NCBI GenBank assembly: GCA_049515555.1
Contig: JBEKTY010000052.1
Location: forward strand, 1-44,637
Reading direction: 5' to 3'
Source of the DNA: JBEKTY01 sp049515555
Lineage (GTDB): Bacteria > Planctomycetota > Planctomycetia > Pirellulales > Thermoguttaceae
Length of the DNA stretch: 44,637 nt
Each line of letters begins with the position of its first letter. Position 1 is the stretch's first letter. Below are positions 7,984 through 14,377 of the stretch, in pieces. The translations under genes were made by a program, and so were the position numbers. The notes under the pieces were generated by a model, which ran no database searches, was not told the DNA's origin, and saw only the letters and a program-made list of their open reading frames with translations.

Positions 7984-8742
7984 ATGGCCATTGACGACCA
8001 AGCCGGTTCGACGTACCCGCTGCCCTCATTCCTGGCAAGCTGCGAAGAGCGAATCGGTTATACCTTTTCCGACAAGAGTCTCTTGCAGGCGGCGTTGACG
8101 CACGCCTCGGGCGCCGAGCACCGCTTGGCCTCGAACGAGCGTCTGGAGTTCCTGGGCGACGCCATCCTGGGCGCCGTGGTCTGCGAGCTGCTGTTCCTTC
8201 AGTATCCGGAGTACCTGGAAGGCGACCTGACGCGGATCAAGTCGATCGTGGTCAGCCGGCAGACGTGCGCGAAGATCAGCGAATCGCTGGGGATGCAGGA
8301 ATTTCTCATTTTGGGGAAGGGGATGTCGACGCAGCCCGGCGTGCCCCCGTCGCTCATGGCCGACGTTTTCGAGTCGCTGGTGGCGGCCATCTACCTCGAC
8401 GGCGGAAATCCGGCCGCCCGGGAGTTCCTCGAGCGGCACATGGGCCCCGAGATCGAGCTGGCCGCCGATGGCGAGGCCGGCAGCAACTACAAGTCCATGC
8501 TCCAGCAATTGGCGCAGCGGGAACTGGGCACTACCCCCACCTATCAGTTGCTCGACGAAAAGGGGCCCGATCACAGCAAGTGCTTCAAGATCGCCGCGCA
8601 GGTCGGCGGCAACCGCTACGAGCCCGCCTGGGGACCCAACAAGAAGGAAGCCGAGCAGCGGGCCGCGCGGAATGCGCTGAGCGAGATAAGCGCCCAGCCC
8701 CGCCGCAAACAGGACGGACGACGCACGACGGACGACGGATGA
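7984..8742 (+). CDS. rnc: Ribonuclease III
   Basis: A 252-residue endonuclease for double-stranded RNA, used in rRNA processing and antisense-RNA decay. The N-terminal catalytic domain holds the family signature NERLEFLGDAIL (about residues 51-62), with metal-binding Glu and Asp, and the second acidic cluster LMADVFESLVAAIYLDGG (about 124-141). The C-terminal double-stranded RNA-binding domain begins near SNYKSMLQQLAQRELG (about 168) and ends with the KKEAEQRAARNAL helix. The last dozen residues (RRKQDGRRTTDDG) are hydrophilic and partly encoded by a low-complexity acgacgg run. The ATG at 7984 follows CAGG at seven bases. The TGA at 8740-8742 abuts a large palindrome and then a terminator. 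Confidence 0.96.
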   Translation: MAIDDQAGSTYPLPSFLASCEERIGYTFSDKSLLQAALTHASGAEHRLASNERLEFLGDAILGAVVCELLFLQYPEYLEGDLTRIKSIVVSRQTCAKISESLGMQEFLILGKGMSTQPGVPPSLMADVFESLVAAIYLDGGNPAAREFLERHMGPEIELAADGEAGSNYKSMLQQLAQRELGTTPTYQLLDEKGPDHSKCFKIAAQVGGNRYEPAWGPNKKEAEQRAARNALSEISAQPRRKQDGRRTTDDG

Positions 8743-8802
8743 ATGTATCCGGCACACTCCGTGTGCCGCTTCCCATCGGCACACGGAGTGTGCCGGATAC
8801 AT
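8743..8802. repeat. Palindromic element with CTCCG/CGGAG double hairpin (copy 2)
   Basis: A perfect 26-bp inverted repeat (8743-8768 and 8777-8802) with an 8-bp spacer, starting on the base after the rnc stop codon. Each arm is also a hairpin: stem CGGCACA/TGTGCCG around CTCCG on the left and around CGGAG on the right. Stem sequence differs from the other copies, loops do not. Confidence 0.88.
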
Positions 8803-8809
8803 AAAATAG

Positions 8810-8838
8810 AAACGCCCGGTCAGCCGTGCCGGGCGTTT
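8810..8838. terminator. Bidirectional intrinsic terminator
   Basis: The 10-bp stem AAACGCCCGG (8810-8819) pairs with CCGGGCGTTT (8829-8838) across a 9-base loop. It is followed by CTTTCTC on the plus strand, and read in reverse by CTATTTTAT. It fits both rnc on the plus strand and the small Lys/Ala gene on the minus strand. Confidence 0.75.
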
Positions 8839-8940
8839 CTTTCTCGTCGTAGTAGTTTCCGAGGCAACCGAAGGTGTCTCAGAAGCGGCCCGGCCGCCGG
8901 GCACAATCGACTGCCCGGCAGGCCAAGCTGCGGCCAGGGG

Positions 8941-9030
8941 CTACCTCTTCTTCTTGGCCGCCTTCTTCTTCGCCTTCTTGGCCACCTTCTTCTTGGCCAC
9001 CTTCTTCTTCGCTGCCTTCTTCTTGGCCAC
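8941..9030 (-). CDS. 29-residue Lys/Ala-rich histone-H1-tail-like peptide
   Basis: Read from a GTG at 9028-9030 to the TAG at 8941-8943, this encodes 29 residues made almost entirely of VAKKK, AAKKK and VAKKA units ending in KKKR. A GAGGAG ribosome site lies eight bases before the GTG, and an in-frame TGA sits just upstream, so a longer version in this frame is impossible. The other two frames give unnatural poly-Glu/Gly or Arg-Pro strings. AAKKK repeats are the hallmark of H1-like nucleoid proteins, which are common in planctomycetes but usually longer. The peptide could bind DNA or RNA, or it may be the surviving tail of a larger gene. A terminator lies 100 bp downstream. Confidence 0.5.
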   Translation of the reverse strand: MAKKKAAKKKVAKKKVAKKAKKKAAKKKR

Positions 9031-9060
9031 CGTACATTCTCCTCACTAGCGACGAGGGTG

Positions 9061-9950
9061 GATTCCTTATCGAGCCTCAGGCTGGGGCCGAATCTCGACA
9101 GGCACATCACCCCAGAAACTACACAAGCGAACTTCAGAAGCTTCGCCTGGCAGGGCCTCCAAAACCCTTGCGCCTTGAATCGTACAGTTTCTGCCAATCT
9201 TTTCAAGCTCAGTTTGCAGCCCACGGCGCGATTTCATGCCCGCCGCGCACTTTCTTGTTCCGCCCCAATCAATCTCTCGCGCAATCGGCGCTGAGCGAAG
9301 CTTCATCAGCAACAGATCGTTTGCGCGCTCGATCGCGGCGCGCAGCAGGATCGCGTGCACACTGCCACCAAATCTCGCTGAGCAGCGCCGCAAGTGCCGC
9401 GTCGGGCGGCGCGCCGCGCGATTGCGCGCGAGCCGTCGCGCTCGCTTGCCGAGAGGCGCGCAGGTCAAAGCGGCGCGTGGGCGCGGCCGCAGCGGCGGAT
9501 TACGCGCGCTGTGCAAGAGCGCAGCGCGAGGGGGCGGCGTTGCCTGCGCGCAAATGCTTGCCGCGACAATGTTTACACAATGCGAGCCGGCGCCGGCACG
9601 ATGGCGGTTTGCGCCTCTCGTGCTCGTAGTTCTTTGCGTACCGCGCGCAGCGCGCGATCGCTTTTGGCGGCAGTGCGCCGCACGCGCGCTTCGGCACCGG
9701 CGCCTTCTATCGCCGTGCGTGTTGAAAGGAAACCGCGCGGCCGATTCGTTTTGATCGCGCGTCGTCGTTAGGCGCGCCACGCAACGCTCGATCGCCGTTG
9801 CGCGCGGTGTTGGCGCGGAGTTGCCGCGCTGCGATCTGCCGATCGCGCGCCGACTTCGGCGCGCGCTTTCCGGCGCCCGGCGCGACTGCGATGGGCTTTG
9901 AGAAAATTTTTTTCCCGCTCATGTCCAGTCTGCCAAGAAACCGCGCGAGA
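9061..9950. other. GCGC-rich stretch without a credible gene
   Basis: About 0.9 kb, densest from 9390 to 9900, is packed with GCGC and CGCG tetranucleotides (for example GGCGCGCCGCGCG, GTACCGCGCGCAGCGCGCGATCG), quite unlike the GGCC/CCGG-dominated neighbourhood. Long open frames exist on both strands, but they are Arg/Ala/Pro strings with no family resemblance, caused by the scarcity of stops. It ends in AGAAAATTTTTTTCCC near 9900. It lies directly upstream (5') of the Lys/Ala peptide gene on the minus strand. Confidence 0.5.
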
Positions 9951-9959
9951 GAGCAGGCT

Positions 9960-10253
9960 TCAGGTGCCTGCCTTCTGGACGTACGCAATCCGCAGCAGCA
10001 GCACCTGGCGGTTATCGATGCGGTCGACGACTTCGTAGACATGCTGCTGGAACTGCCGCGGCGATTCGCCTTGCGGCGCGTCGGCGGCCAGCGCATCCAC
10101 GGCGTACTGCGAGGCGGTACGGAAGCGTTGGCCCAGCCGCCCATGATGCGTCAAGACGTAGTAGCGGCGGACTTCAGCATCCTTGCCGGGCTCACCCGAG
10201 ACGGTCGTACCGTCCAGGGGCCCGCCGGAAAACTTGAAAATGACTTTCTTCAT
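9960..10253 (-). CDS. Conserved-looking small protein, unknown function
   Basis: A 97-residue protein beginning MKKVIFKFSGGPLDGTTVSG, where the GGPLDG turn looks like a conserved feature. Then comes a segment with charged and aromatic residues (RRYYVLTHHGRLGQRF) and a beta-strand end (HVYEVVDRIDNRQVLLLRIAYV). It reads as a compact beta-rich cytosolic protein without a signal peptide. I do not recognise a named family. An extended -10 box lies only eight bases upstream of the ATG, so the transcript may be leaderless. It is divergent from cmk, with 58 bp between the start codons. Confidence 0.7.
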   Translation of the reverse strand: MKKVIFKFSGGPLDGTTVSGEPGKDAEVRRYYVLTHHGRLGQRFRTASQYAVDALAADAPQGESPRQFQQHVYEVVDRIDNRQVLLLRIAYVQKAGT

Positions 10254-10261
10254 GACGACTG

Positions 10262-10270
10262 ATTATACCA
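10262..10270 (-). promoter_or_regulatory. Extended -10 promoter for the 97-residue gene
   Basis: On the minus strand TGGTATAAT is a full extended -10 (TGnTATAAT). The ATG follows the hexamer after only eight bases, where transcription would normally begin. No good -35 is present, which is usual for extended -10 promoters. Confidence 0.5.
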
Positions 10271-10311
10271 AGAGGCTTGCCTTTGGGCCTGTTTTTGTCG
10301 ATGATAGGGGC

Positions 10312-10962
10312 ATGGTCATCACCATTGACGGACCGGCCGGAGCAGGCAAGAGCACGGTAGCGCGGGCCTTGGCCCTACGCCTCGGTTTCTGTTATCTGGA
10401 CACGGGGGCCATGTATCGGGCGGTGGCCCTGGCGGGCGTGCGACAAGGGATCGACTGGCAGCGGCCGGAGCAGTTGGCGCGCCTGGCCGCCGGGCTTGAG
10501 ATTCGCATGGACGGCCCGCGGATCCTCCTGGACGGCGAGGACGTTACCGACGCGGTGCGCTCGTCCGACGTGACGGCGGTCACGCGCCACGCGGCCGACA
10601 ATCCGCAGGTGCGCGAGCGCCTGGTGGCGCTGCAGCGGGCCGCGGCGGCCGGCCGGAACATCGTCACCGAGGGCCGCGACCAGGGAACCGTGGCCTTCCC
10701 CGACGCCGCTTGCAAGATTTTTCTCACGGCCGGATCGGAGGAGCGGGCCCGACGCCGGCTGCACGACCTTCAGGCCCGCGGCGAATCGGCCAGCTTGGAG
10801 GAGGTGCTCGCCGCCCAGGCCCGCCGCGACCGGGAAGACGCCAGCCGGCCCGTGGGACCGTTGGTACCCGCCGCCGACGCCGTGGAAGTCCGTACCGACG
10901 GCCTCACCCCGCAAGAGGTCGTCGAGCGCCTGGAATCGCTGGCGAGGGCCAGGCTGGTTTGA
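10312..10962 (+). CDS. cmk: Cytidylate kinase
   Basis: A 216-residue kinase that phosphorylates CMP and dCMP for nucleotide supply. The P-loop GPAGAGKST spans residues 7-15. The CMP-binding region follows with YLDTGAMYRAVAL (about 30-42), then the dimer/insert region with DVTDAVRSSDVTAVT, the EGRDQGTVAFPDA segment (GRDxGTVVFP in the family) and the lid RRDREDASRPVGPL. The length and motif order match bacterial Cmk. The ATG at 10312 was chosen because MVITIDGPAGAGKST is the standard start; the open frame runs further up but covers the promoter of the opposite gene. The gene is followed after 52 bp by plsC, a common pairing in planctomycetes. Confidence 0.95.
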   Translation: MVITIDGPAGAGKSTVARALALRLGFCYLDTGAMYRAVALAGVRQGIDWQRPEQLARLAAGLEIRMDGPRILLDGEDVTDAVRSSDVTAVTRHAADNPQVRERLVALQRAAAAGRNIVTEGRDQGTVAFPDAACKIFLTAGSEERARRRLHDLQARGESASLEEVLAAQARRDREDASRPVGPLVPAADAVEVRTDGLTPQEVVERLESLARARLV

Positions 10963-11014
10963 TTTGCAATCGGCCGCCGGCCGTTTACAATAGGCAAGCC
11001 CCGGAGTTGCCGCG

Positions 11015-11710
11015 ATGGCCCAGCGATCGCTTCTCAGCCGCCTTTGGTACCAGTTTCTGCGGCACATATTGCGCCTGTTCGGCGTGCTCTTCTTCTCCGT
11101 TCGCCACTTCGGCCGCGAGAACATTCCCAAGAGCGGAGCGGTGCTGGTCGTCTCGAATCATCAGAGCCATTTCGATCCCCCGCTGGTCGGCATTGGCAGC
11201 TCGCGGCGGATGAACTACCTGGCCCGCGATACGCTGTTTCGCTTTGGCCCCTTCGGCTGGCTGATCCATTCGGTGGATGCCATTCCGATCGACCGCGAGG
11301 GGCTGGGACTGACGGGGCTCAAGGAGGCGCTGCGGCGGTTGAAGCGGGGCGAGATGGTGCTGATCTTCCCCGAGGGCACGCGGACCCGCGACGGCCGGCA
11401 GGCCCCCTTTCATCCCGGCTTCACCGTCTTGGCGGCGCGCACCAAAGCGGCCATCTTGCCGGTGGGGATCGAAGGGGCCTTCGACTGCTGGCCGCGCCGC
11501 CGCAAATTTCCCTTGCCCGGAACGATCCACGTCCGCTTCGGCCCGCCCATTTTTCCGGAGGACATCGCCGGGCGCGACGAGCGGGAACTGGTGGCCGAGA
11601 TCGAGCGGCGGGTCAGTCAGTGCCGTGCCGTCATTCGGCAACACCCGCTCTTCGACTACGGTAGGGTGGGTCGAGCGCAGCGAGCCCCACCAAAATCCGC
11701 CGAATACTGA
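11015..11710 (+). CDS. 1-acyl-sn-glycerol-3-phosphate acyltransferase (PlsC-like)
   Basis: A 231-residue membrane-associated acyltransferase of phospholipid synthesis. The N-terminal hydrophobic stretch (about 17-28) anchors it. The catalytic HX4D motif is H49-QSHF-D54, and the second block FPEGTRTRDG (about 118-127) binds the phosphate. The later LPVGIEG segment is the usual fourth block. The last 16 residues (GRVGRAQRAPPKSAEY) are not family sequence; they are read from a dispersed repeat that begins at 11664. The ATG at 11015 has GGAG nine bases upstream. It is probably co-transcribed with cmk. Confidence 0.9.
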   Translation: MAQRSLLSRLWYQFLRHILRLFGVLFFSVRHFGRENIPKSGAVLVVSNHQSHFDPPLVGIGSSRRMNYLARDTLFRFGPFGWLIHSVDAIPIDREGLGLTGLKEALRRLKRGEMVLIFPEGTRTRDGRQAPFHPGFTVLAARTKAAILPVGIEGAFDCWPRRRKFPLPGTIHVRFGPPIFPEDIAGRDERELVAEIERRVSQCRAVIRQHPLFDYGRVGRAQRAPPKSAEY

Positions 11711-11739
11711 TGGTGGGGCGCGCTCGGGCTCGACCCACC
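11664..11739. repeat. GGTGGGTCGAGC palindromic repeat, full two-half copy
   Basis: Half-sites at 11665-11691 (begins GGTGGGTCGAGCGCAGCG, ends CCCCACC) and 11712-11739 (begins GGTGGGGCGCGCTC, ends GACCCACC) are imperfect inverted copies across a 20-bp spacer. The left half is inside plsC and supplies its last codons. Related half-sites occur at 6104-6130 and 34063-34089. Confidence 0.75.
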
Positions 11740-11968
11740 ACAAATCTCTGGCCTTCCACAAGATTGGATCGATGTGTACCAGCGGTGTATCATTATACGC
11801 CGCACGATTTGAAATGACGCGAACCGTGACATGGAAGCGGCCATGTCATTTCCGACCACTTGTGAAATATTGCCCAGACTGTAAACGCCCCCGCCGGCCG
11901 TGTGCCTGCGGAGCGGTGAGACTATTAGCAAGCGGCACGAGAGGGGTTCTCATCCAATGGGGGGTGTA
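11740..11968. other. Spacer before the PAP2 gene
   Basis: No gene seen. It contains an 8-bp inverted repeat TGACATGG/CCATGTCA around 11828-11849 that could be an operator, and otherwise nothing recognisable. Confidence 0.3.
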
Positions 11969-12589
11969 ATGTGTAGGCGCTGGGCCGTCGCGATCCCGGT
12001 CGTAGGATTGCTGATCGTGCTGTGCTACTTCTTCGTGGATCGGCCCGTGGCTCGATTCGTCCACGACCACCCGCCCTTTCCCGAGGCCCTGGTGGAGTGG
12101 TCGGCACTGCTGTCAGACTGGCCGTATATCGCCGCAGGACTGGTTGTGACGGGCGCGGTGGCGTGGCGGTTCTGCCAGCGGGCCGGCCGATTGCAGACCG
12201 TGCTTATGGCCCTGGCCGCCTCGCTGGCGACCAGCGTGGTGCTCAAGCAGTTGCTGAAGTGGGTCTTCGGCCGCACCTGGCCCAAAACGCAGGTCGGCGG
12301 CGCTCCCTCTTGGATCGGCAGCAGCGCCTACGGCTTTCATCCCTTTCACTTCGGCAGCGGGTACGCCTCGTTTCCATCGGGACACGCGGCGCTGGTCTGC
12401 TCCGTGCTCTCGGTCCTCTGGCACACTCATCCCCGTTGGCGGTGGCTTTGGGCCGTGCTCGGCTTGGTCTTGTGCGTGGCTCTGGTGGGAATGAACTTCC
12501 ACTTCGTCGGCGACGTGCTGGCGGGCGCCTTGCTGGGCTGCATCACGGGCAGTGCCATGACGGCCCTGTTCCGCCTCGATCGGACATGA
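11969..12589 (+). CDS. PAP2-family membrane phosphatase
   Basis: About 206 residues from the ATG at 11969, which has a G-rich stretch just upstream; the open frame begins at 11900. Five or six hydrophobic helices are visible. The three PAP2 phosphatase signatures are in order: KWVFGRTWP (KxxxxxxRP-type, about residues 92-100), FPSGHA with the catalytic His (about 132-137), and GMNFHFVGDVLAGALLG (SRxxxxxHxxxD-type, about 173-190). Such enzymes dephosphorylate lipids such as phosphatidate or undecaprenyl pyrophosphate. The substrate cannot be told from sequence. The FGE-like gene follows after 17 bp, suggesting an operon. Confidence 0.85.
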   Translation: MCRRWAVAIPVVGLLIVLCYFFVDRPVARFVHDHPPFPEALVEWSALLSDWPYIAAGLVVTGAVAWRFCQRAGRLQTVLMALAASLATSVVLKQLLKWVFGRTWPKTQVGGAPSWIGSSAYGFHPFHFGSGYASFPSGHAALVCSVLSVLWHTHPRWRWLWAVLGLVLCVALVGMNFHFVGDVLAGALLGCITGSAMTALFRLDRT

Positions 12590-12606
12590 AAAGAGGTCAC
12601 TATTAG

Positions 12607-13464
12607 ATGAAAACGTTGAGACTCGTGCTGCTCGCGTCGTTTTGGGCAACGATCGCGCCGGCCCCGGCGGCCGACGACGCGAAGCCGACCTGGCCGCTGG
12701 GTGCCGCGGAGGCCGCCAGGCGGCAGGATGAAGCGGCCAAGGAACTCGACGTGCCTAAGACGTTGCACCTGAAGCTGGGTACGGGAGTTACATTGAAGAT
12801 GGTGTTGATCCCGGTCGGAACGTTCACGATGGGCAGCCCTCAGAGCGAGAAGTATCACCAGGGCAATGAATCGCCCCAGCACGAAGTGACCATCACGAAA
12901 GCGTTCTACATGGGCATGTACAAGGTGACGCAGGCCCAGTATGAATACGTCATGCGCAAGAACCCAAGCCTGCACAAGGGCAAGACGAACCCCGTCGACT
13001 CGGTGCGTTGGACGGATGCGGCCGAGTTCTGCGCGAAGGTTGCCCAGAGGGCCGGCCGGAGCGTTCACCTGCCGACCGAGGCCCAATGGGAATGGGCCTG
13101 CCGGGCCGGGACCGCCACGCGCTATTTCTTCGGCGACGACGAGAGCAAGCTGAGCACTTACTGCTGGTGGCACGACAACTGCGGCGGTACGACCCATCCC
13201 GTCGGTCTGAAGAAGCCCAACGCCTGGGGCTTATACGACATGCACGGCCTGGCGTGGGAATGGTGCTCGGACTTCTTTGCCGATTCGTACGCCGCGGGCA
13301 AGGCCGCGGATCCACAAGGCCCGGTGTCGGGCGCGGTGCATTCGGCGCGTGGCGGAACGTTCGGCAGCCGCCCGCCTTTCCTGCGATCCGCCTTACGCCT
13401 GGGTGTCGGCGACGGGACCGTGAACGACCGCTTTGGATTCCGCGCGGCAATGGATGTGGAGTAG
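12607..13464 (+). CDS. Secreted FGE-sulfatase (SUMF1-like) domain protein
   Basis: A 285-residue protein with a Sec signal peptide (MKTLRLVLLASFWATIAPAPA). The formylglycine-generating-enzyme fold follows: MVLIPVGTFTMGSPQSE (about 65-81), HEVTITKAFYMGMYKVTQAQYE, NPVDSVRWTDAAEFC, LPTEAQWEWACRAGT (about 156-170), WGLYDMHGLAWEWCSD (about 207-222), and a closing SARGGTF plus DRFGFRAAM. True FGEs activate sulfatases using paired cysteines late in the domain; that pair is not evident here, so this may be a carbohydrate- or protein-binding relative of the kind abundant in planctomycetes. Export also argues against a cytosolic FGE role. It is probably co-transcribed with PAP2. Confidence 0.85.
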   Translation: MKTLRLVLLASFWATIAPAPAADDAKPTWPLGAAEAARRQDEAAKELDVPKTLHLKLGTGVTLKMVLIPVGTFTMGSPQSEKYHQGNESPQHEVTITKAFYMGMYKVTQAQYEYVMRKNPSLHKGKTNPVDSVRWTDAAEFCAKVAQRAGRSVHLPTEAQWEWACRAGTATRYFFGDDESKLSTYCWWHDNCGGTTHPVGLKKPNAWGLYDMHGLAWEWCSDFFADSYAAGKAADPQGPVSGAVHSARGGTFGSRPPFLRSALRLGVGDGTVNDRFGFRAAMDVE

Positions 13465-13570
13465 GGCGGTGGAGGTAAAGGAAAAATGCGTCGGAACTGT
13501 TTTCCTCGACAAATTGTGTTTCTGAGGTGGCATAATAGTATAGTTGTGACACCTTTTCCGCATTGTGAAC

Positions 13571-14140
13571 TCATTCATGTCGGCGTAGCCGCTCGATCAC
13601 GGCCTGCCATTCATCGCTGAGGCCGAGTTGCTGTGCCCAATGGCCGACGTACTCCATGTCGATTTCGTCGCCGCTCACCTGCAATATGCCGGCAATGTCG
13701 CGGAGATGTTTCTCCGAGCCGCCTTCCTGGTAATACCACAGTTTTCCGAGGATCACGTCCTCCGGGGCCGCGGTGTAGCCGGGGCGGCCCGGCAGGATCT
13801 GCTCGCGGCGGCGACGGCTGATCTGGCTGAGTCCCCAGGCATCCCGCCTGGCGATCATGAAGTCGATCTTGTTGCCGGAAGCCGGATGGATAACGTTGAA
13901 CTGGCCGCCCGTGGCGACGGCCGCCCGTGCGGCCTGCTCGCTAACATAATACTCCGGGGAGGGAAAGGCGGTGCAAAGCCTGGCGGCCTGGTCCGGCCGA
14001 AGCTCGACCACGACGTCGATGTCGTGCGTCAACCGTGGCTCGCCGTAAACGCCGCTGGCCAGGGAACCCACGAGCAGATAGGTAATCCCCTGTTGCTCCA
14101 GCACATCGACGACGTGGTGCAGCAGCTCAGCCTGTTCCAA
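13571..14140 (-). CDS. Nucleotidyltransferase-fold protein (AbiEii/MNT-like)
   Basis: A 189-residue protein with the polymerase-beta superfamily signature near the N-terminus: LLVGSLASGVYGEPRLTHDIDVVVEL (about residues 21-46), where GS and DxD supply nucleotide and metal binding. A further acidic position (IDFMIAR) is at about 92-98. Families with this pattern include AbiEii-type toxins and MNT antitoxins; they modify tRNA or proteins by nucleotide transfer. The TTG at 14140 is the likely start, with GGAGA about eight bases upstream. It overlaps the preceding small gene by 14 bases, which implies translational coupling and a paired function. The target is unknown. Confidence 0.75.
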   Translation of the reverse strand: MEQAELLHHVVDVLEQQGITYLLVGSLASGVYGEPRLTHDIDVVVELRPDQAARLCTAFPSPEYYVSEQAARAAVATGGQFNVIHPASGNKIDFMIARRDAWGLSQISRRRREQILPGRPGYTAAPEDVILGKLWYYQEGGSEKHLRDIAGILQVSGDEIDMEYVGHWAQQLGLSDEWQAVIERLRRHE

Positions 14141-14363
14141 GGCTCATTCTCCGGGCGATTTCCTGCATCACGGCCGCGTCATCCCAATCGGGATGGCGCG
14201 AGCGGAGGTGGCCCTCCAGTCGCAGACGCATGGTGCGATTGGCTGCGAACACCATTGCCAGCCGTTCGGCGGGCGTCTTCCGGCGGAGGACCTCTACGAT
14301 CGCCTCGTCCAGAAGCTCGACGCAGGGCTGCCTGCTCTCAGCAGAAGGATTGGTGTCAGGCAT
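14127..14363 (-). CDS. Small helical protein, partner of the nucleotidyltransferase
   Basis: About 78 residues from the ATG at 14363; a TTG at 14375 would add four. It is predicted all-helical, with EVLRRKTPAERLAMVFAANRTMR in the middle and EGHLRSRHPDWDDAAVMQEIARRMSLG at the end. The end resembles small planctomycete proteins found beside nucleotidyltransferases. Its last codons overlap the nucleotidyltransferase start, so the two are made together, as in a toxin-antitoxin or regulator pair. The gene starts immediately after the GH116 stop codon on the same strand. No named family is recognised. Confidence 0.6.
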   Translation of the reverse strand: MPDTNPSAESRQPCVELLDEAIVEVLRRKTPAERLAMVFAANRTMRLRLEGHLRSRHPDWDDAAVMQEIARRMSLGTG

Positions 14364-14377
14364 GGAATCGGTCAAGG

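Noticed and set aside
9067..9780. 237-codon minus-strand ORF in the GCGC-rich region
   Set aside because: No ribosome site, no family resemblance, and Arg/Ala/Pro-rich in every frame; treated as non-coding.
9707..9913. Minus-strand reading MSGKKIFSKPIAVAPGAGKR as a possible basic nucleoid protein
   Set aside because: There is no ribosome site and the sequence loses protein character after about 25 codons; it lies inside the GCGC-rich stretch.
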